Shown here piece by piece: positions 35,836 through 45,500 of a DNA stretch of 64,000 nt. Below the pieces are notes generated by a model. It was not told the origin of the DNA and did not search any database. It saw only the letters and a program-made list of their open reading frames with translations. How positions within the stretch are numbered: the stretch's first letter is position 1; the number at the start of each line of letters is the position of its first letter. Position numbers and translations under genes: made by a program. The stretch covers positions 30,761,818 to 30,825,817 of the forward strand of contig OZ026601.1 in NCBI GenBank assembly GCA_964020085.1, read 5' to 3'. Source of the DNA: Micromussa lordhowensis (Eukaryota; Cnidaria; Anthozoa; Scleractinia; Lobophylliidae).

Positions 35836-38800
35836 TTATTGATTTGCATCACGCAAATATCAATCCAGGGAAAGAAATTTGTAACTTTTTTATAATGAAT
35901 TTTAGTCACCTTATTTGACTGCATATAAACTTAAGTTCAATAGAGCATTTTAGAGCTGAAAATGGGATATCCTTTGGCATACTGTCAATAGACTCATCCT
36001 TTGAATCATCAATTTCGGCTAGAGTCAGTTCATCCATTGTCATTTCAGCAAGTTCATCATCCAGACCAAGGTCATTCCAATCTTCTGGTAATAGGTCATC
36101 TTCCTCATCTGAAGAAAATTCTTCCATTGTATCAGTGCTGTTAGTACCATCCATGTCTCCAAAAACTTTCTGCATGATTGCATGAATTTTATGGGCATGT
36201 GACAAATCCCATATTTCCACAAAATTGCATAATTATGTCTTTGACTGTAAACAGTAATGAACAATGTCTGATGACTTGGGAGATTTGGATGTCAGAAAAA
36301 CCCAACAACAACAACGAAGGATGGTTAAAAATGTTAAGATTTCCACTAGCATCCCTTTTCAATAGTTGCATGAGCAAACTGACACGGATTTTTTTTAGTT
36401 CTGTTCTGAGCATTGTAATTCTGTTCTGAGCATTGTAGTTTGTTCAGCTGCAACCATGCGCATTTTCTGTGATTCAGAATGTGAAGGCTTTACACTGGCA
36501 CACAGATAAGTGAGGACCTTGCAATCTGGAAGTCCACACTTGCATTCCAAAGAGCAATTATCACAACACAAATGGAGTGGCTCCTTAGGTGAACACTGCA
36601 CCTCAAAGAAATCTAGCAGGAATTTGCGTCGACAGGACTTTGACTTTATGAAATAATTATCTGCTGTAAGAGTTATGAATGGACAATCTGGCAACAGCTA
36701 GAGATCTTAATTCGTGGAGCCTGGCAAACCACACTCTGAACGCGGGATGCTTCTGGCTTTTGGAATATCCCCTGAAAAGAAGTATTCAACAAAGTAAGCT
36801 TCTTCGAAAGATCTCTTTCACTTACTCTTCGCCTGACAAAGCAATGAGTCTTTGAGAAATGCTGTAACAATATTGCCAGAGGCTGACATGAAGGTTTCCA
36901 TAGAAAATTCAGTACTAAATTAATCAACACCTCCCACCCTCTACACAAGTTTTTTGTCAGCTAATGATGTAATGTATTAACTTGCCTTCCAACCTAAGGA
37001 AACTCTGAATCAGTAGTAACAAAAAATTAATCAACTAGCATTGTTATTAGGTAAAAAATTTGCATAATTTTATATAATTTTTAATCTTTCACATTTTGCT
37101 TTTGCCCCCAATTAGTCATTACATTTTATGATTGATTTCCATAATTCGTCACAATCTTCAGCAGCAATTAACAGCAAAACAGAACTTACTTACCAGTGGC
37201 AAATAACGTGTGTTTCATCAACAGCGACGACCCGAACAGAATTTTTGTATGTCTCAAATGTGAGCATTTTTCGCCATCGTGTATCGCCTAACCACGACTC
37301 CAGTGATCCATAAACGATCGAATATTTTCCACTTTCGACTCTTCTTTTATCCGTTTCTGACAAATCGTTGTTTAGCCATGCGGCATTTATGCCCCGAGAC
37401 AATAACAAGCTGACCTGGTCATTCATCAGGCTAACGAGGGGAGAAACGACGATTACAATATTTTTTTCACGGCTTGGTTCGACCAAACAATGAACATGAA
37501 TAAACAAGGGCAAGGCCTGAAAAACAACAGATTTACCAAATCCTGTCGGCAGATTAACAAACATATCTTGTTTTTTCTCAATAACAATTGTTAGAGCATT
37601 TCTCTGGTGCTTTTAAACCCAAAATCATCGCTAACTGGACTAAATGCGGCATCCAGATTATCCGCCATTGCTGATGAAGTTTACGCACGCAACTCGCGCA
37701 AATGCCTCGCGCGGTAGTTCTGGGACTACTTGAGCTAAACTGTGATTGGCTTAGAATTTCTACGTCACAGAAATCGTTTCCTGGCTCGGGTTCGCAGACG
37801 TTATTTTCGGCAAAACCAAGTGACCGCCGGAAATACGTCTGCGTTCGCAGGCTACACTTAACAGAGGTGTACGCTGAATAAAGTATATTTTATAGTAAAT
37901 GTGGGAAGAAAATTTAGGGACTCAAGCTGGTGTCCAATTAATATAAGGTGTCTACTTAATAAAGGTCCACAAAATACAGGTTTCACTCTACACTGGAAAC
38001 CCATTTATTCGGTCACCAATGGACCATAAAAGTTTGGCCGTATAAGGTATTAATGGGGTTGCCATAATACTTGGGTAAGGTCAAATGTCATGACTGGTCC
38101 ATTTCAAGTGACTTCTCAACAACTGATCTTCAATCAGCACATGTATGTAATATCAACCAAAGGAAAGATGAACATAATTCTAGTGGCCAATTATTAATGA
38201 GTTAAACTTGAAAGGATTAGACTGGTTGGATACCAGGATGTGGCCATTAGCCGACTATTATTAAGGGAGACAGCATGGCCGAGTGATTAGGGCGCCGGAT
38301 TTGAAATCCAGAGGTCGGGGTTCAAGTCCCGCTCTGACAACTAAGCTGGAGTTGTTTCTTGGTAGACCCTAGTTCAACTCCTCCTGAAGTCATGTTTGTA
38401 AATAGCCAACTGGTCTGCCTCCTGCCAGTTGGGATTTTTAACCATGTTATGTTCATTTGGATTATTTGTTTCATCATTTGTTTCAACTGGCCATGAAAAG
38501 CCCCATTACGGGAGTGGTCAATAAGGTATGTGTGTATTTACTATAGGTAAGTATGTACGTATCTATTAGTGGGGTGGCCACATTAACTGGGCTTTCTTAT
38601 AAGTAAATGTAAGGACATTTCACTGGGCCAAAAAAAGTGGTCATATTAACGAGGTAACCATATTATCAAGGTGACTGTATTAACGAGGCGACGATAATAG
38701 GGGGTTCCACTGTACAGAACAAGCTATGTAATATGAAGCTTATCAAACTTTTTGAGAGCTACACTATGGCCTTATGGGTTTTGTGGGAAGGGGGTAGAGA

Positions 38801-39893
38801 AGACCTAATGTTTGGCAGGAGTTCAACAGCATTTGTGAAGATTTTTGAGGTATAAAAGTATTAAAACAAGTGTTGATGTTCAAATCATGGGCTAAACAAC
38901 ATGATGCAGTGACGATGTTTCATTGACTTTTCTTGCAGTGATGCGGTGTTCCTTAATTTTTTGCCATGTTGCGGTGTTCAGAGCACCCCATGTCCCACTC
39001 TTAGAGGCTAGGGCAGGAAACAGTTTCATTGCTGGATATGACCTTCAAGTACATGAAGCCAAAAAGAGTACATGCTACAGGGGAAAATTCCAGCCATAAC
39101 AAATTAAGATCATATTCATAATTTCAACTGGCTTTTAACAAACCTCTTCTGTAGTGGCAGAATTACGAAGCATGCTAGAAATTTGATCCAATGTTTCCTC
39201 TGCTTTTGTGTTCCCAAGCCTTGACATGTATGCCTTGATCATGTCTATGACCTGTTTTATTTCCTCGCAATAAACTGATGGCTTTCCCCTGATGTTCCGA
39301 TCACCTTGAAGGACTCTTAACCTAGAGTATGCAAGGTCCAGAGGTGTCTTGCCACTGAAATCAGCAGCATTAACATCACTACCTGCTTGTAGGAGAAGTG
39401 TCACTATTTTAAGTTGGTTTGTACAAGCTGCAAGATGAAGTGGGGTGTTTCCATTCAAATCCTTTGCATTCGGGTTTGCTCCATTCTCGAGTAGTATTCT
39501 TAAAGTCTGATCATTTCCTTGCGCTGCAGCAAAATGCAGTGCAGTCCTTTTCTTTGAGTCGGCACTACAAATATTAACACCCTGATTAATGAGCTCAAAT
39601 AAAGTGTTCGGATTGGACTGGTGAACTGCATCTCTCAGTTTTCTCTCAGCCAAATAATCACGCCCTAGTGGCGAGCACTTGGTTGAAGCTTGTGATCGAA
39701 GTCTTAAACGAGATGGCAAAAGTTTCTTGGAAAATTGCCGCCCATGTTCTAGTACTGTTTGTTGTGAGTAGCTTTGACCTAAAGTTGTTGGTATATTTGC
39801 AGTGTTCGCCAGTAAGTTGGGAGCAAAGTTTGAATTGGACCAATTGATTTTGAACAAAGTTGGTTTCTCTTCATCTTGATTGCCGTCTGCCAT
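31194..39893 (-). CDS. ANKRD54: ANKRD54-like ankyrin repeat protein, two exons
   Basis: Exon 1 runs 39893 down to 39144 (250 codons, MADGNQDEEK start). Exon 2 runs 31271 down to 31194 (25 codons and TAG). A low-complexity N-terminus and a basic stretch (KKLLPSRLRLRSQAS) precede four ankyrin repeats, with KKRTALHFAAAQGNDQTLRI, GNTPLHLAACTNQLKIVTLL and GKTPLDLAYSRLRVL. The C-terminal part (IKQVIDMIKAYMSRLG, then VDEVHSLLASFT in exon 2) matches the vertebrate ANKRD54 tail. The predicted 275 residues compare with about 300 in human. The intron donor is GTTTGT and the acceptor TTTGGCAG; without this splice the frame would end two codons later. In vertebrates the protein shuttles between nucleus and cytoplasm and binds Lyn and other SH3 kinases. 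The 7.9-kb intron is filled with transposons. Confidence 0.85.
32299..32371 (+). tRNA. tRNA-Thr(GGT)-like, SINE family B
   Basis: Full 73-nt cloverleaf: GGCTTCA/TGAAGCC acceptor (7 of 7 pairs), D-arm GCTC AGTTGGTA GAGC, T-arm ACGGG TTCGAAT CCCGT. The anticodon loop is CCGGTAT, read as GGT (Thr), but position 33 is C and the last anticodon-stem pair is A-C. The 3' flank (CAGGCTTCTTCTTTCCAG and TTGCTTAAATTGG) is conserved in the copy at 56962-57034, which marks a SINE. No introns. A protein frame across it starting MCGFTAQLVEHR is spurious. Confidence 0.6.
33004..33520 (+). pseudogene. Broken zinc-finger-like transposon ORF
   Basis: ATG at 33004 reads MHEAPKKIPFGGEICILCKK and then SSLVKHATNVDLSVYVGCEK before TAA 33181-33183. 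A second frame overlapping it (33137-33520) continues with CYNRLVRLKNALNKVYEITR. The CxxC...C pattern suggests a zinc-binding domain whose later Cys codons were lost to small indels around 33181-33222. I recall similar proteins in coral gene sets next to helicase ORFs. Probably the transposon's DNA-binding protein, no longer intact. Confidence 0.6.
34280..34749. mobile_element. Nonautonomous TIR element with AATAAGCGCCCA repeats
   Basis: TIRs of about 25 bp, TACCGTATTTATTCGATTAA at the left and the complement with one mismatch at the right end, both leading into GCGCCC. Inside are several tandem copies of AATAAGCGCCCACCTCG separated by AT-rich sequence. Ends in TA could mean a Tc1/mariner-type TA target. 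Nested in the helicase transposon. Confidence 0.65.
34805..35046. mobile_element. MITE, GGTTGTTCAAAGCC family
   Basis: About 240 bp with inverted ends (CAGGTTGTTCAAAGCC at the left, GGCTTTTGAACAACCCGG at the right) followed inward by AACCCAGGATTA and its complement. A full second copy lies at 3618-3867 and a truncated copy at 9745-9929. Confidence 0.65.
35304..35525 (+). mobile_element. tRNA-derived SINE, family A, head-truncated
   Basis: Shares GAGCCCTGGCTGGGAACATT, GTATAAATAGGTACTGGC, AATTTAATGCTGGGGG and AGCATCCCATCCAG with the copy at 8017. Interrupted by a run of about 17 G at 35427. The tRNA-like 5' part is lost. Confidence 0.7.
35766..35835 (+). repeat. (AAT)n microsatellite
   Basis: About 23 uninterrupted AAT units. 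It lies inside the helicase transposon just past the helicase tail. The poly-Leu frame on the minus strand is spurious. Confidence 0.95.
35906..37668 (-). pseudogene. Decayed RecQ-type helicase, transposon-borne
   Basis: Starts near ATG 37668 (MADNLDAAF). After one frame slip it continues with QRNALTIVIEKKQDMF and Walker A LPTGFGKS, then VVSPLVSLMNDQV and motif II DETHVICHW. An intron follows from 37193 (GTAAGT) to 36772. The next exon gives GYSKSQKHPAFRVWFARLHE, a second frame slip before LPDCPFITLTADNYF, then CRRKFLLDFF and a CCDNC...CKCGLPDC cluster like the RecQ zinc-binding domain. The segment at 35906-36220 is an acidic C-terminal tail. The whole second helicase lobe (motifs IV-VI) is missing, so no active enzyme can come from this copy. 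DETH replaces the usual DEAH. Confidence 0.75.
37988..38715. mobile_element. Decayed mariner-like MITE with nested SINE
   Basis: CACTGGAAACCCATTTATTC and GGTCACC at the left; GTGACTG..TTAACGAGG and GGGGTTCCACTGTAC at the right, inverted. Degenerate repeats of the type GGTCATATTAACGAGG inside. Similar arrays occur in several invertebrate genomes. Low identity between ends. It surrounds the SINE at 38265. Confidence 0.45.
38265..38535 (+). mobile_element. tRNA-Ser-like SINE, family C
   Basis: The head GACAGCATGGCCGAGTGATT, GGATTTGAAATCC (anticodon TGA position) and GGTTCAAGTCCC resembles tRNA-Ser but lacks a long variable arm. The body follows: AAATAGCCAACTGGTCTGCC, CCAGTTGGGATTTTTAACC and GAAAAGCCCCATTACGGGAG. 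Inserted in the ANKRD54 intron. Confidence 0.75.
39144..39893 (-). CDS. ANKRD54: ANKRD54 exon 1
   Basis: ATG at 39893 in the context GGCAGACGGC. The frame is open for 252 codons and the splice donor falls two codons before the stop. All four ankyrin repeats are coded here. Confidence 0.88.
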
Positions 39894-40649
39894 CTTTTAG
39901 GAGCAGATAAAAACAGCACATGTGAAGACCTGGTAAAGGTGAAAGCAAACAAGCAAAAGAAATAAGCTTAAACAATCTTACTGTCCTTCAGTTTGCAAGA
40001 ATGATGACACTCTGATTTCTCCATAAATATTATTCTTTGTAGCTTACATTATTTAAACTCACTACATTTTCATTGAATTAATGTATTCCAACGACGACAT
40101 TAAATAAAGCTTCCGACAAAAAAAAACACATCATGTAGAGGGGTGAAATGGAGTCTTAAGCAAATTAAGATAGACCTTTATTTTAAAGCTTAAAATTTAA
40201 CCTTAATACCAGAATGAAAGTAGTTTACCTCGGTTTAACTGTAGAAACTAAACCTTTTCGTCTGAAAGACCCGGTCTTCTTTGAAACCAGGTGTTTATGT
40301 GACAGACAGCGACGAACTTTTCAGACTTTTTACCACAGACTCGAACAGACAGTAAAAACAGACCTACACCGTACACTCACAATCGTACCCAGAGCAGCCT
40401 GTTCATCTTAGCCGGCGGGCACTTGGCCCGAGAAAAAGATCCCAGCGGACCCCACGAACGTGCTGGGGGCGGGGGGATCGCAAATTGACCTGGCACGTAA
40501 TGCTGTTTCTTACGCGATGATTAATAAACTAGTTTATTAAAGACTGACTCATTGGATAATGCAATTCGAGAGTTTTCACTGGTTTAGTCATCATGGGTTA
40601 CAAGCCATTGTAATCCATCAAATATGTTGGTCTAAACGCGACTTAATAA
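39894..40649. other. Upstream region of ANKRD54
   Basis: About 750 bases without a recognised gene. It should hold the ANKRD54 promoter (minus strand). A GC-rich patch (GCCGGCGGGCACTTGGCCCG) sits near 40411. No TATA box was assigned. Confidence 0.35.
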
Positions 40650-40714
40650 TTAACAATTATTCCACGAGCGCGCGTTGGATATTTAGTAAATAAACCCCTT
40701 CAGGCGGCTGGTAT

Positions 40715-40840
40715 GTCGGCTGATAATGTCCGCGGCTGAGAGATTGTCCGAAAAACGAACATTTGGCGGAGAAGCGAAGCTTCGAGGGCAAATGTGAAAT
40801 TTTGAGGACAATCTCTCAGCCAAGGACATTATCAGCCGAC
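40715..40840. mobile_element. Palindromic insertion in left arm only
   Basis: GTCGGCTGATAATGTCCGCG at the left and CATTATCAGCCGAC at the right. The inner arms GAGAGATTGTCC / GGACAATCTCTC close over GCGAAGCTTCG. The right arm of the large inverted repeat runs straight through this point (GCCGACATACC), so the insertion is later than the duplication. Confidence 0.65.
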
Positions 40841-40941
40841 CAGGGGCGGGGGAGAACACTCTGCGACGCCTGGCACTTTTTTTGTATATAGATCATCCAA
40901 CGAAAAATGACGTCACATCCGGTTTAAACTGCGCTTTGCAG

Positions 40942-41006
40942 CCAACCTCGTTCCCAGGGTACTCTCTCTACCTCGAGGTAGAGAGAGTACCCTGGGAACG
41001 AGGTTG
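40942..41006. mobile_element. 65-bp palindromic mini-MITE with 8-bp target duplication
   Basis: Bases 40943-41006 form a perfect 64-bp palindrome starting CAACCTCGTTCCCAGGGTAC and centred on CCTCGAGG. Direct CTTTGCAG flanks at 40934-40941 and 41007-41014. The other arm (near 49131) has a single CTTTGCAG and no insertion. The 8-bp duplication fits hAT transposition. Confidence 0.85.
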
Positions 41007-41113
41007 CTTTGCAGCTCGTTTCAAAAAGCGAGAAAATGGCGTTTAGATTGCTCACAAATTCCCTCTGTTTGTAAACCATCAGTCTCGTTTCATTTTATAT
41101 TGAAGATGGAAAG

Positions 41114-41281
41114 ATGTTGCAGGCACATTACTTCGACTTTTTAAGCAAAAATTTCGGGAAAATAGAGAAGTTTGTTATTGTTTTGAAGGAAAATAACGGA
41201 GAGCCTTCTGTCATCGCATGGCGAATTTCACACATTTGGAAAACTGGTGTTGTTCCGACTTTTGGTTCTTGCTGTTCGTGA
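41114..41281 (+). CDS. 55-residue ORF conserved in both arms, left copy
   Basis: Starts MLQAHYFDFLSKNFGKIEKF, contains SVIAWRISHIWKTG and ends at TGA 41279-41281. A possible donor (CTG|GTGTTG) follows WKTG. The same ORF, identical as far as compared, lies on the minus strand in the right arm at about 48863-49030. About 200 bases upstream is a TGACGTCA (CRE-like) site. Protein family not recognised. Confidence 0.35.
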   Translation: MLQAHYFDFLSKNFGKIEKFVIVLKENNGEPSVIAWRISHIWKTGVVPTFGSCCS

Positions 41282-41282
41282 T

Positions 41283-41498
41283 TCAGTAATAACAATAAGT
41301 GCAATAGCCTATTCTGTCAACAACAACCTGGATGAAGTATTGCTGGCCATAGTTTGCTCTGGGCACTGCGGGAACATAATTAACAGAAGCCGTGAAGTTC
41401 CGAAAGTTGCTGTCACAGAGCTTTTGTTGCTCTGATGGCTCACGTGTATTGGTAGAAGAGACAAGCTGGATCGCATGCTGAAGGTCAGTATCCCACAT
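41283..41498 (-). CDS. Arm ORF, MWDTDLQHAIQL type, left copy
   Basis: A 71-residue frame reading MWDTDLQHAIQLVSSTNTRE and later VPAVPRANYGQQYFIQVVV. It overlaps in antisense with the ORF at 41247-41435. The copy in the other arm is at 48644-48859, plus strand. Composition is protein-like, but no family is recognised and it could be chance preserved by duplication. Confidence 0.3.
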   Translation of the reverse strand: MWDTDLQHAIQLVSSTNTREPSEQQKLCDSNFRNFTASVNYVPAVPRANYGQQYFIQVVVDRIGYCTYCYY

Positions 41499-42100
41499 TC
41501 CTACATCTCTTGTTGAAGAATGTTGTTTTCAGTAAGATACAGAACACATATATTGGTACTTTGGGGTAATCAGTCTCTTTCGTAGTGAGTGCTTTAAAAC
41601 GCCCAGTAAAAACTTGATTACATAAAAATTTGTCTCGCTGGAATTCGAGGGAGAGTTTTATGTTCTATTCCTCTTTAAAAGTAATTAAATCGGTTCAAGT
41701 CCAAGCCATCAGAAGGAATGCGGAGAGTTGTCCCAGTTAGGGGAGCCAAAGTGTTTTTATATATGAAAAAAGTTGTCTTTTACTTTACCTGCCGAGTCAA
41801 TTGCAACTTGTCCACCTGAATTGTCTCGCCCATTCACGATCCTCACGTAAACAGTTGGAGCCATTCCATTCTATTTCCATTTCTCTCTTCCTCTTCCAAC
41901 TGATTATGCAAACTATTTTTTCCAAAAAATCTTGATGGGTACAGGTGTTTGAGAGTATCACCTTTATCACTGCAGTGAGATCTCACCTTATGCCCCCCCC
42001 CCCCCCTCTCCCATTAAAACACAGGCACCTTGTTATTATGGCCACCTTACTCGGTCTCAAACAAAAGGTATGAGACAAAATATTAAAGTTGATATCTCTA

Positions 42101-42289
42101 TTATGTCATCAAGGCAATAATATTTTGATTCCTACTCCAGGGGGGGAGGACAAGTCTCTTATATGGGCTATATGTAGCTGCAGTATGTGTGGCCCCGCCC
42201 GATAAGGCCATCAACAAACCCCCTTCGCAAATTATGTTTAGGGCAACTGTGGCAGTTGCAACAGTTATAAATGCAGTAGGGAAAATCAC
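42101..42289 (-). CDS. Arm ORF with hydrophobic segment, left copy
   Basis: Reads MIFPTAFITVATATVALNII and later LLMALSGGATHTAATYSPYK. The right-arm copy, 47849-48037 plus, differs by one residue. The hydrophobic N-terminal half could be a membrane segment. Not recognised; low coding confidence. Confidence 0.25.
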   Translation of the reverse strand: MIFPTAFITVATATVALNIICEGGLLMALSGGATHTAATYSPYKRLVLPPWSRNQNIIALMT

Positions 42290-42565
42290 AGATTTTGGTC
42301 ATGAATTAAGGGTTTTGGGAAGCAAGCCACACACTCCCACACCCTTTTTTCTGGAATGTAAACCAAACACATTTTCCTCACAGTTACTAGTCTTGCTTTT
42401 GTGAATCAAAATTATAGTAGTTGCTGCCAGGTACTTTATAAAAGTATAACCCTCCAGAAGCCTTCAGCTACCAGCAATTATTTTTTGCAGCTAATTAAAA
42501 TTTTGTATTTAATTGTTATGTACTGAACTGGCACCGATTTAATACATTTAGTTCACATATTTTGT

Positions 42566-45500
42566 ATCAAATTGTTATAAAGCAACTACTAACATGGTAA
42601 CCTTGTTTGGTGCTTGAAGGAAGTCTTGGAACAGGCAATAGCAGCATTGACACTGCCAGGCTGGTGAATTTTAGAAGCTAATGAACTTATGTCTGACAAA
42701 GCCGAGTGACGATGAAGCAATTGGTGCAAGGGAACTAAAGAATCAGCCTGCAAATAACATTGTCAGTGTTAGCGTTGTGAGAGTGATGCTAGTGTCTGTG
42801 AACTCAGACCAGATCAGCAAAGAAAAGATTCTGTACTAGAAGTTGAGGGGGAGCAGCAAGTTTGAGCTCAAAAACTGAAGGAGTTGCTCAGATCTGTCTA
42901 AGGCCAGACCTGTCTTCTTCTCTACCTGTCTAGAGTTCCTGACTTGTGTATGTGGGAGCACTCCCTGTAATGACCTATATGGGAGGCTCAGCTCTAAATG
43001 GGTATCTTTTTCAGGCTTCAGGTATACATGTAATGAAAATGATAGGGATTTCACAAGTTGAGGTGTATGAACGGGTTGGGAAATCTGGCATTTGAATGGG
43101 TATTTCTATTCTTCTGGTTCTACAATGTCATTGAAAAGCTCTCTAATTTACTCTCCTCTGCCAGAATGAGGGGATTCTGTTATGCAGTTGATTAACTTCT
43201 TTCCAAGAGAATAGAAAAGGGATGTATGGTACGTCATGTACCCTTTTGTAATAAAAGGTCTACAAAAGAGGTGCCTTTTCTATCAAAATGGTACAAATTT
43301 ATGTATACATGTACAAAAGGGTGAGGGGTAATGGACCGTGAGATGGAGCCTCCCCATTTAAAACTTTTGTGTAGCAAAAATGTTCAAATTACATGTATTG
43401 TTATGTGGAAAAAGGTAATTATTAAAAACCAAACCAGTACCAAGGGATTGTAATAAGAGTGTCAATGCAAGTTTCCATTTGTATTTTGAATTAAAATGGG
43501 TATAACATTATCCTCAGCAGTATAAATAATCATACTTTGCAGCTTCACAGAGTCAGCTGACCCAAACTGATAGTCAAAACATACATTTTAACATTATCTT
43601 TGATTTTTGCCCCCTCCCTTGTACCTTGTGATATTTGTAGGGAAATTTTGAAAAAGTCCCAAATATTATGTAAAATCACTTTCTCAGAGATATTAAAACA
43701 TTGTTTTTTTATGGCTAGCGTTAATCTTAGAATGGATTGTTCCAGAAAAAATCCACACAGCCCTGGCAGATGGCATTCTGGAAATTCTCGCAAGACGGGG
43801 GTCAAAGGCTCTGGACATCCATGCTGGAGGGGGGAGTCTTCTGCAGGGGTCATTTTTTACCAATAGTTCTATGGCGGACTGAGAAAGTTCTTCACAACAC
43901 GAGTTTGAACTTTCCTTCCACTACAGATTAGAACTCCAGGCTCTTGGAGGTAGGATAAGTGAATCAAGTTATCCAGTCTTAAGTTATAAAAGAATTTGAA
44001 CGATAGACAAGTTTAGACTTTTGTTCTTTGAAAGATTTTAATTTATAAATTCTTGATCTTCAGTGGATGAGACTGACCTTATGTCTTGAAAAGGACTGAA
44101 TGACTGTTGAAGCTTCAACTAAACTATATCAAAAATTCTGTTGTGTGTAACTAAGAAAAGAAAGGAGCAAAAAATGCGAAAAAACGAACAAGTGTTTACA
44201 TTCTTAGCTCATAAAAATCAGTTGCCCTTTTTCTTTCTTTGTGCTAAAAATGGTCCTAAAGTAAATAAAGTATAGAATATGATAAAAGAGTTCTTTAGAA
44301 ATTAAAAAGAACATCTTCTAGATGTGATTGTGCATATTTTCTGTTAAACTTAGATTAATTAATTTTTTTTTTCTGGAAATTCAGATGGGAGGGGAGTCTT
44401 GAGCTTCAGGAAATCCAGGTTGGGGGGGGGGGGTTAAAAAACAACTTCATCTGTCAGGGGGGGTGTGAATTGTTTTTGGAATAACCCAATGTGTTTTCAA
44501 GAAACTGCTATTAGCAAAATAAAAAAAAGTTCAAGGAAAAATGAACAGGAAAAAACTATTTCTACAGAAGAGTTACTACATGTATATTTGTAGCGTATAT
44601 TAGGTCAACATAATTTGTTTTCACACATTACCACAAAAGGAAACACCACAGAAAGAGGAACTGTAGTTGTTGTGTCTGAGCTGTACTTTTAAATGGAAAC
44701 ATTTCCCATAAAAAATCTCCAAATTATATTCTTACCAGTATGACAACATACCAAATATATTTTGGAGAGAGGATTACTTAAATTAATAAAATTGATGTAG
44801 TGAAATTTTCCATTTAATTTTTGTAAACCTCTTACAGAATACAACCTTTGGTTACTGGTTCACTTAACTGTGAAGGAATAAAATCACACTGGAGTGGCTT
44901 TGTATCTTTATTGCAATTTCCATTATCAGTAGAGACTTACATTTGGACTGTGGTCCACTGATACTCTTAATATGTGTATTTTAAAGATATGGGAAAAGAA
45001 TGTTGCATCATCTAAATCATGGCATTGTATGCCTGTGTGGGGTGTACATGTCAGGAGGTAACCACCTGCAACAAAACAAACATAAATATTATGTCCTAAA
45101 TTGTTTCAATAACTCGTCCAAAAAAACAACATTAACTAATTATGGAGACCTTAAGAGACCTCCATCAATCAGAAAAAGACCAATGACTAGACATTTAATG
45201 TCAAACAATACAATTTGTTAGTAATGGCCTTTCTCCATGGTAAAATGTTTGCTACTATGAGCTGACAAAAGGGTTTCAGAACAAAAGTCTAGTGTAAAAA
45301 TGTTATCTCAACAGAAAAAATTCTCTAACTTATTCAGACAAAAACTGAGGAAAAATTATTATAAATGCTTCTCTTGTTTCTATTTCTCTTGTGGGTATTG
45401 GCTCATTTACCACCTTAAATAAACAAGATATAATGCTTAATTTTAAAATTCTCAAACCTACAGTTTGTTTTAACTTTCAGAGGGATTCTTAAAATTCACA

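Larger units (their letters stand above)
32793..37854. mobile_element. 5.06-kb TIR DNA transposon carrying a RecQ-like helicase
   Basis: Ends are inverted repeats of about 100 bp starting TAGCCTGCGAACGCAGACG and including a GAAATCGTTTCCTGGC-type stretch. The flanks carry a perfect 9-bp direct repeat CACTTAACA at 32784-32792 and 37855-37863. Inside are a zinc-finger-like ORF on the plus strand, a decayed helicase on the minus strand, smaller nested elements at 34280-34749, 34805-35046 and 35304-35525, and an AAT microsatellite. The 9-bp duplication and long TIRs fit Mutator-like elements best, but no Mutator transposase is seen, so the class is an inference. It sits in the ANKRD54 intron. Confidence 0.85.

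Noticed and set aside
35529..35924. 131-residue frame with a poly-Leu run
   Set aside because: Generated by the AAT microsatellite at 35766-35835.
38268..38340. Functional tRNA-Ser(TGA)
   Set aside because: Lacks the long variable arm of tRNA-Ser and is fused to a conserved SINE body.
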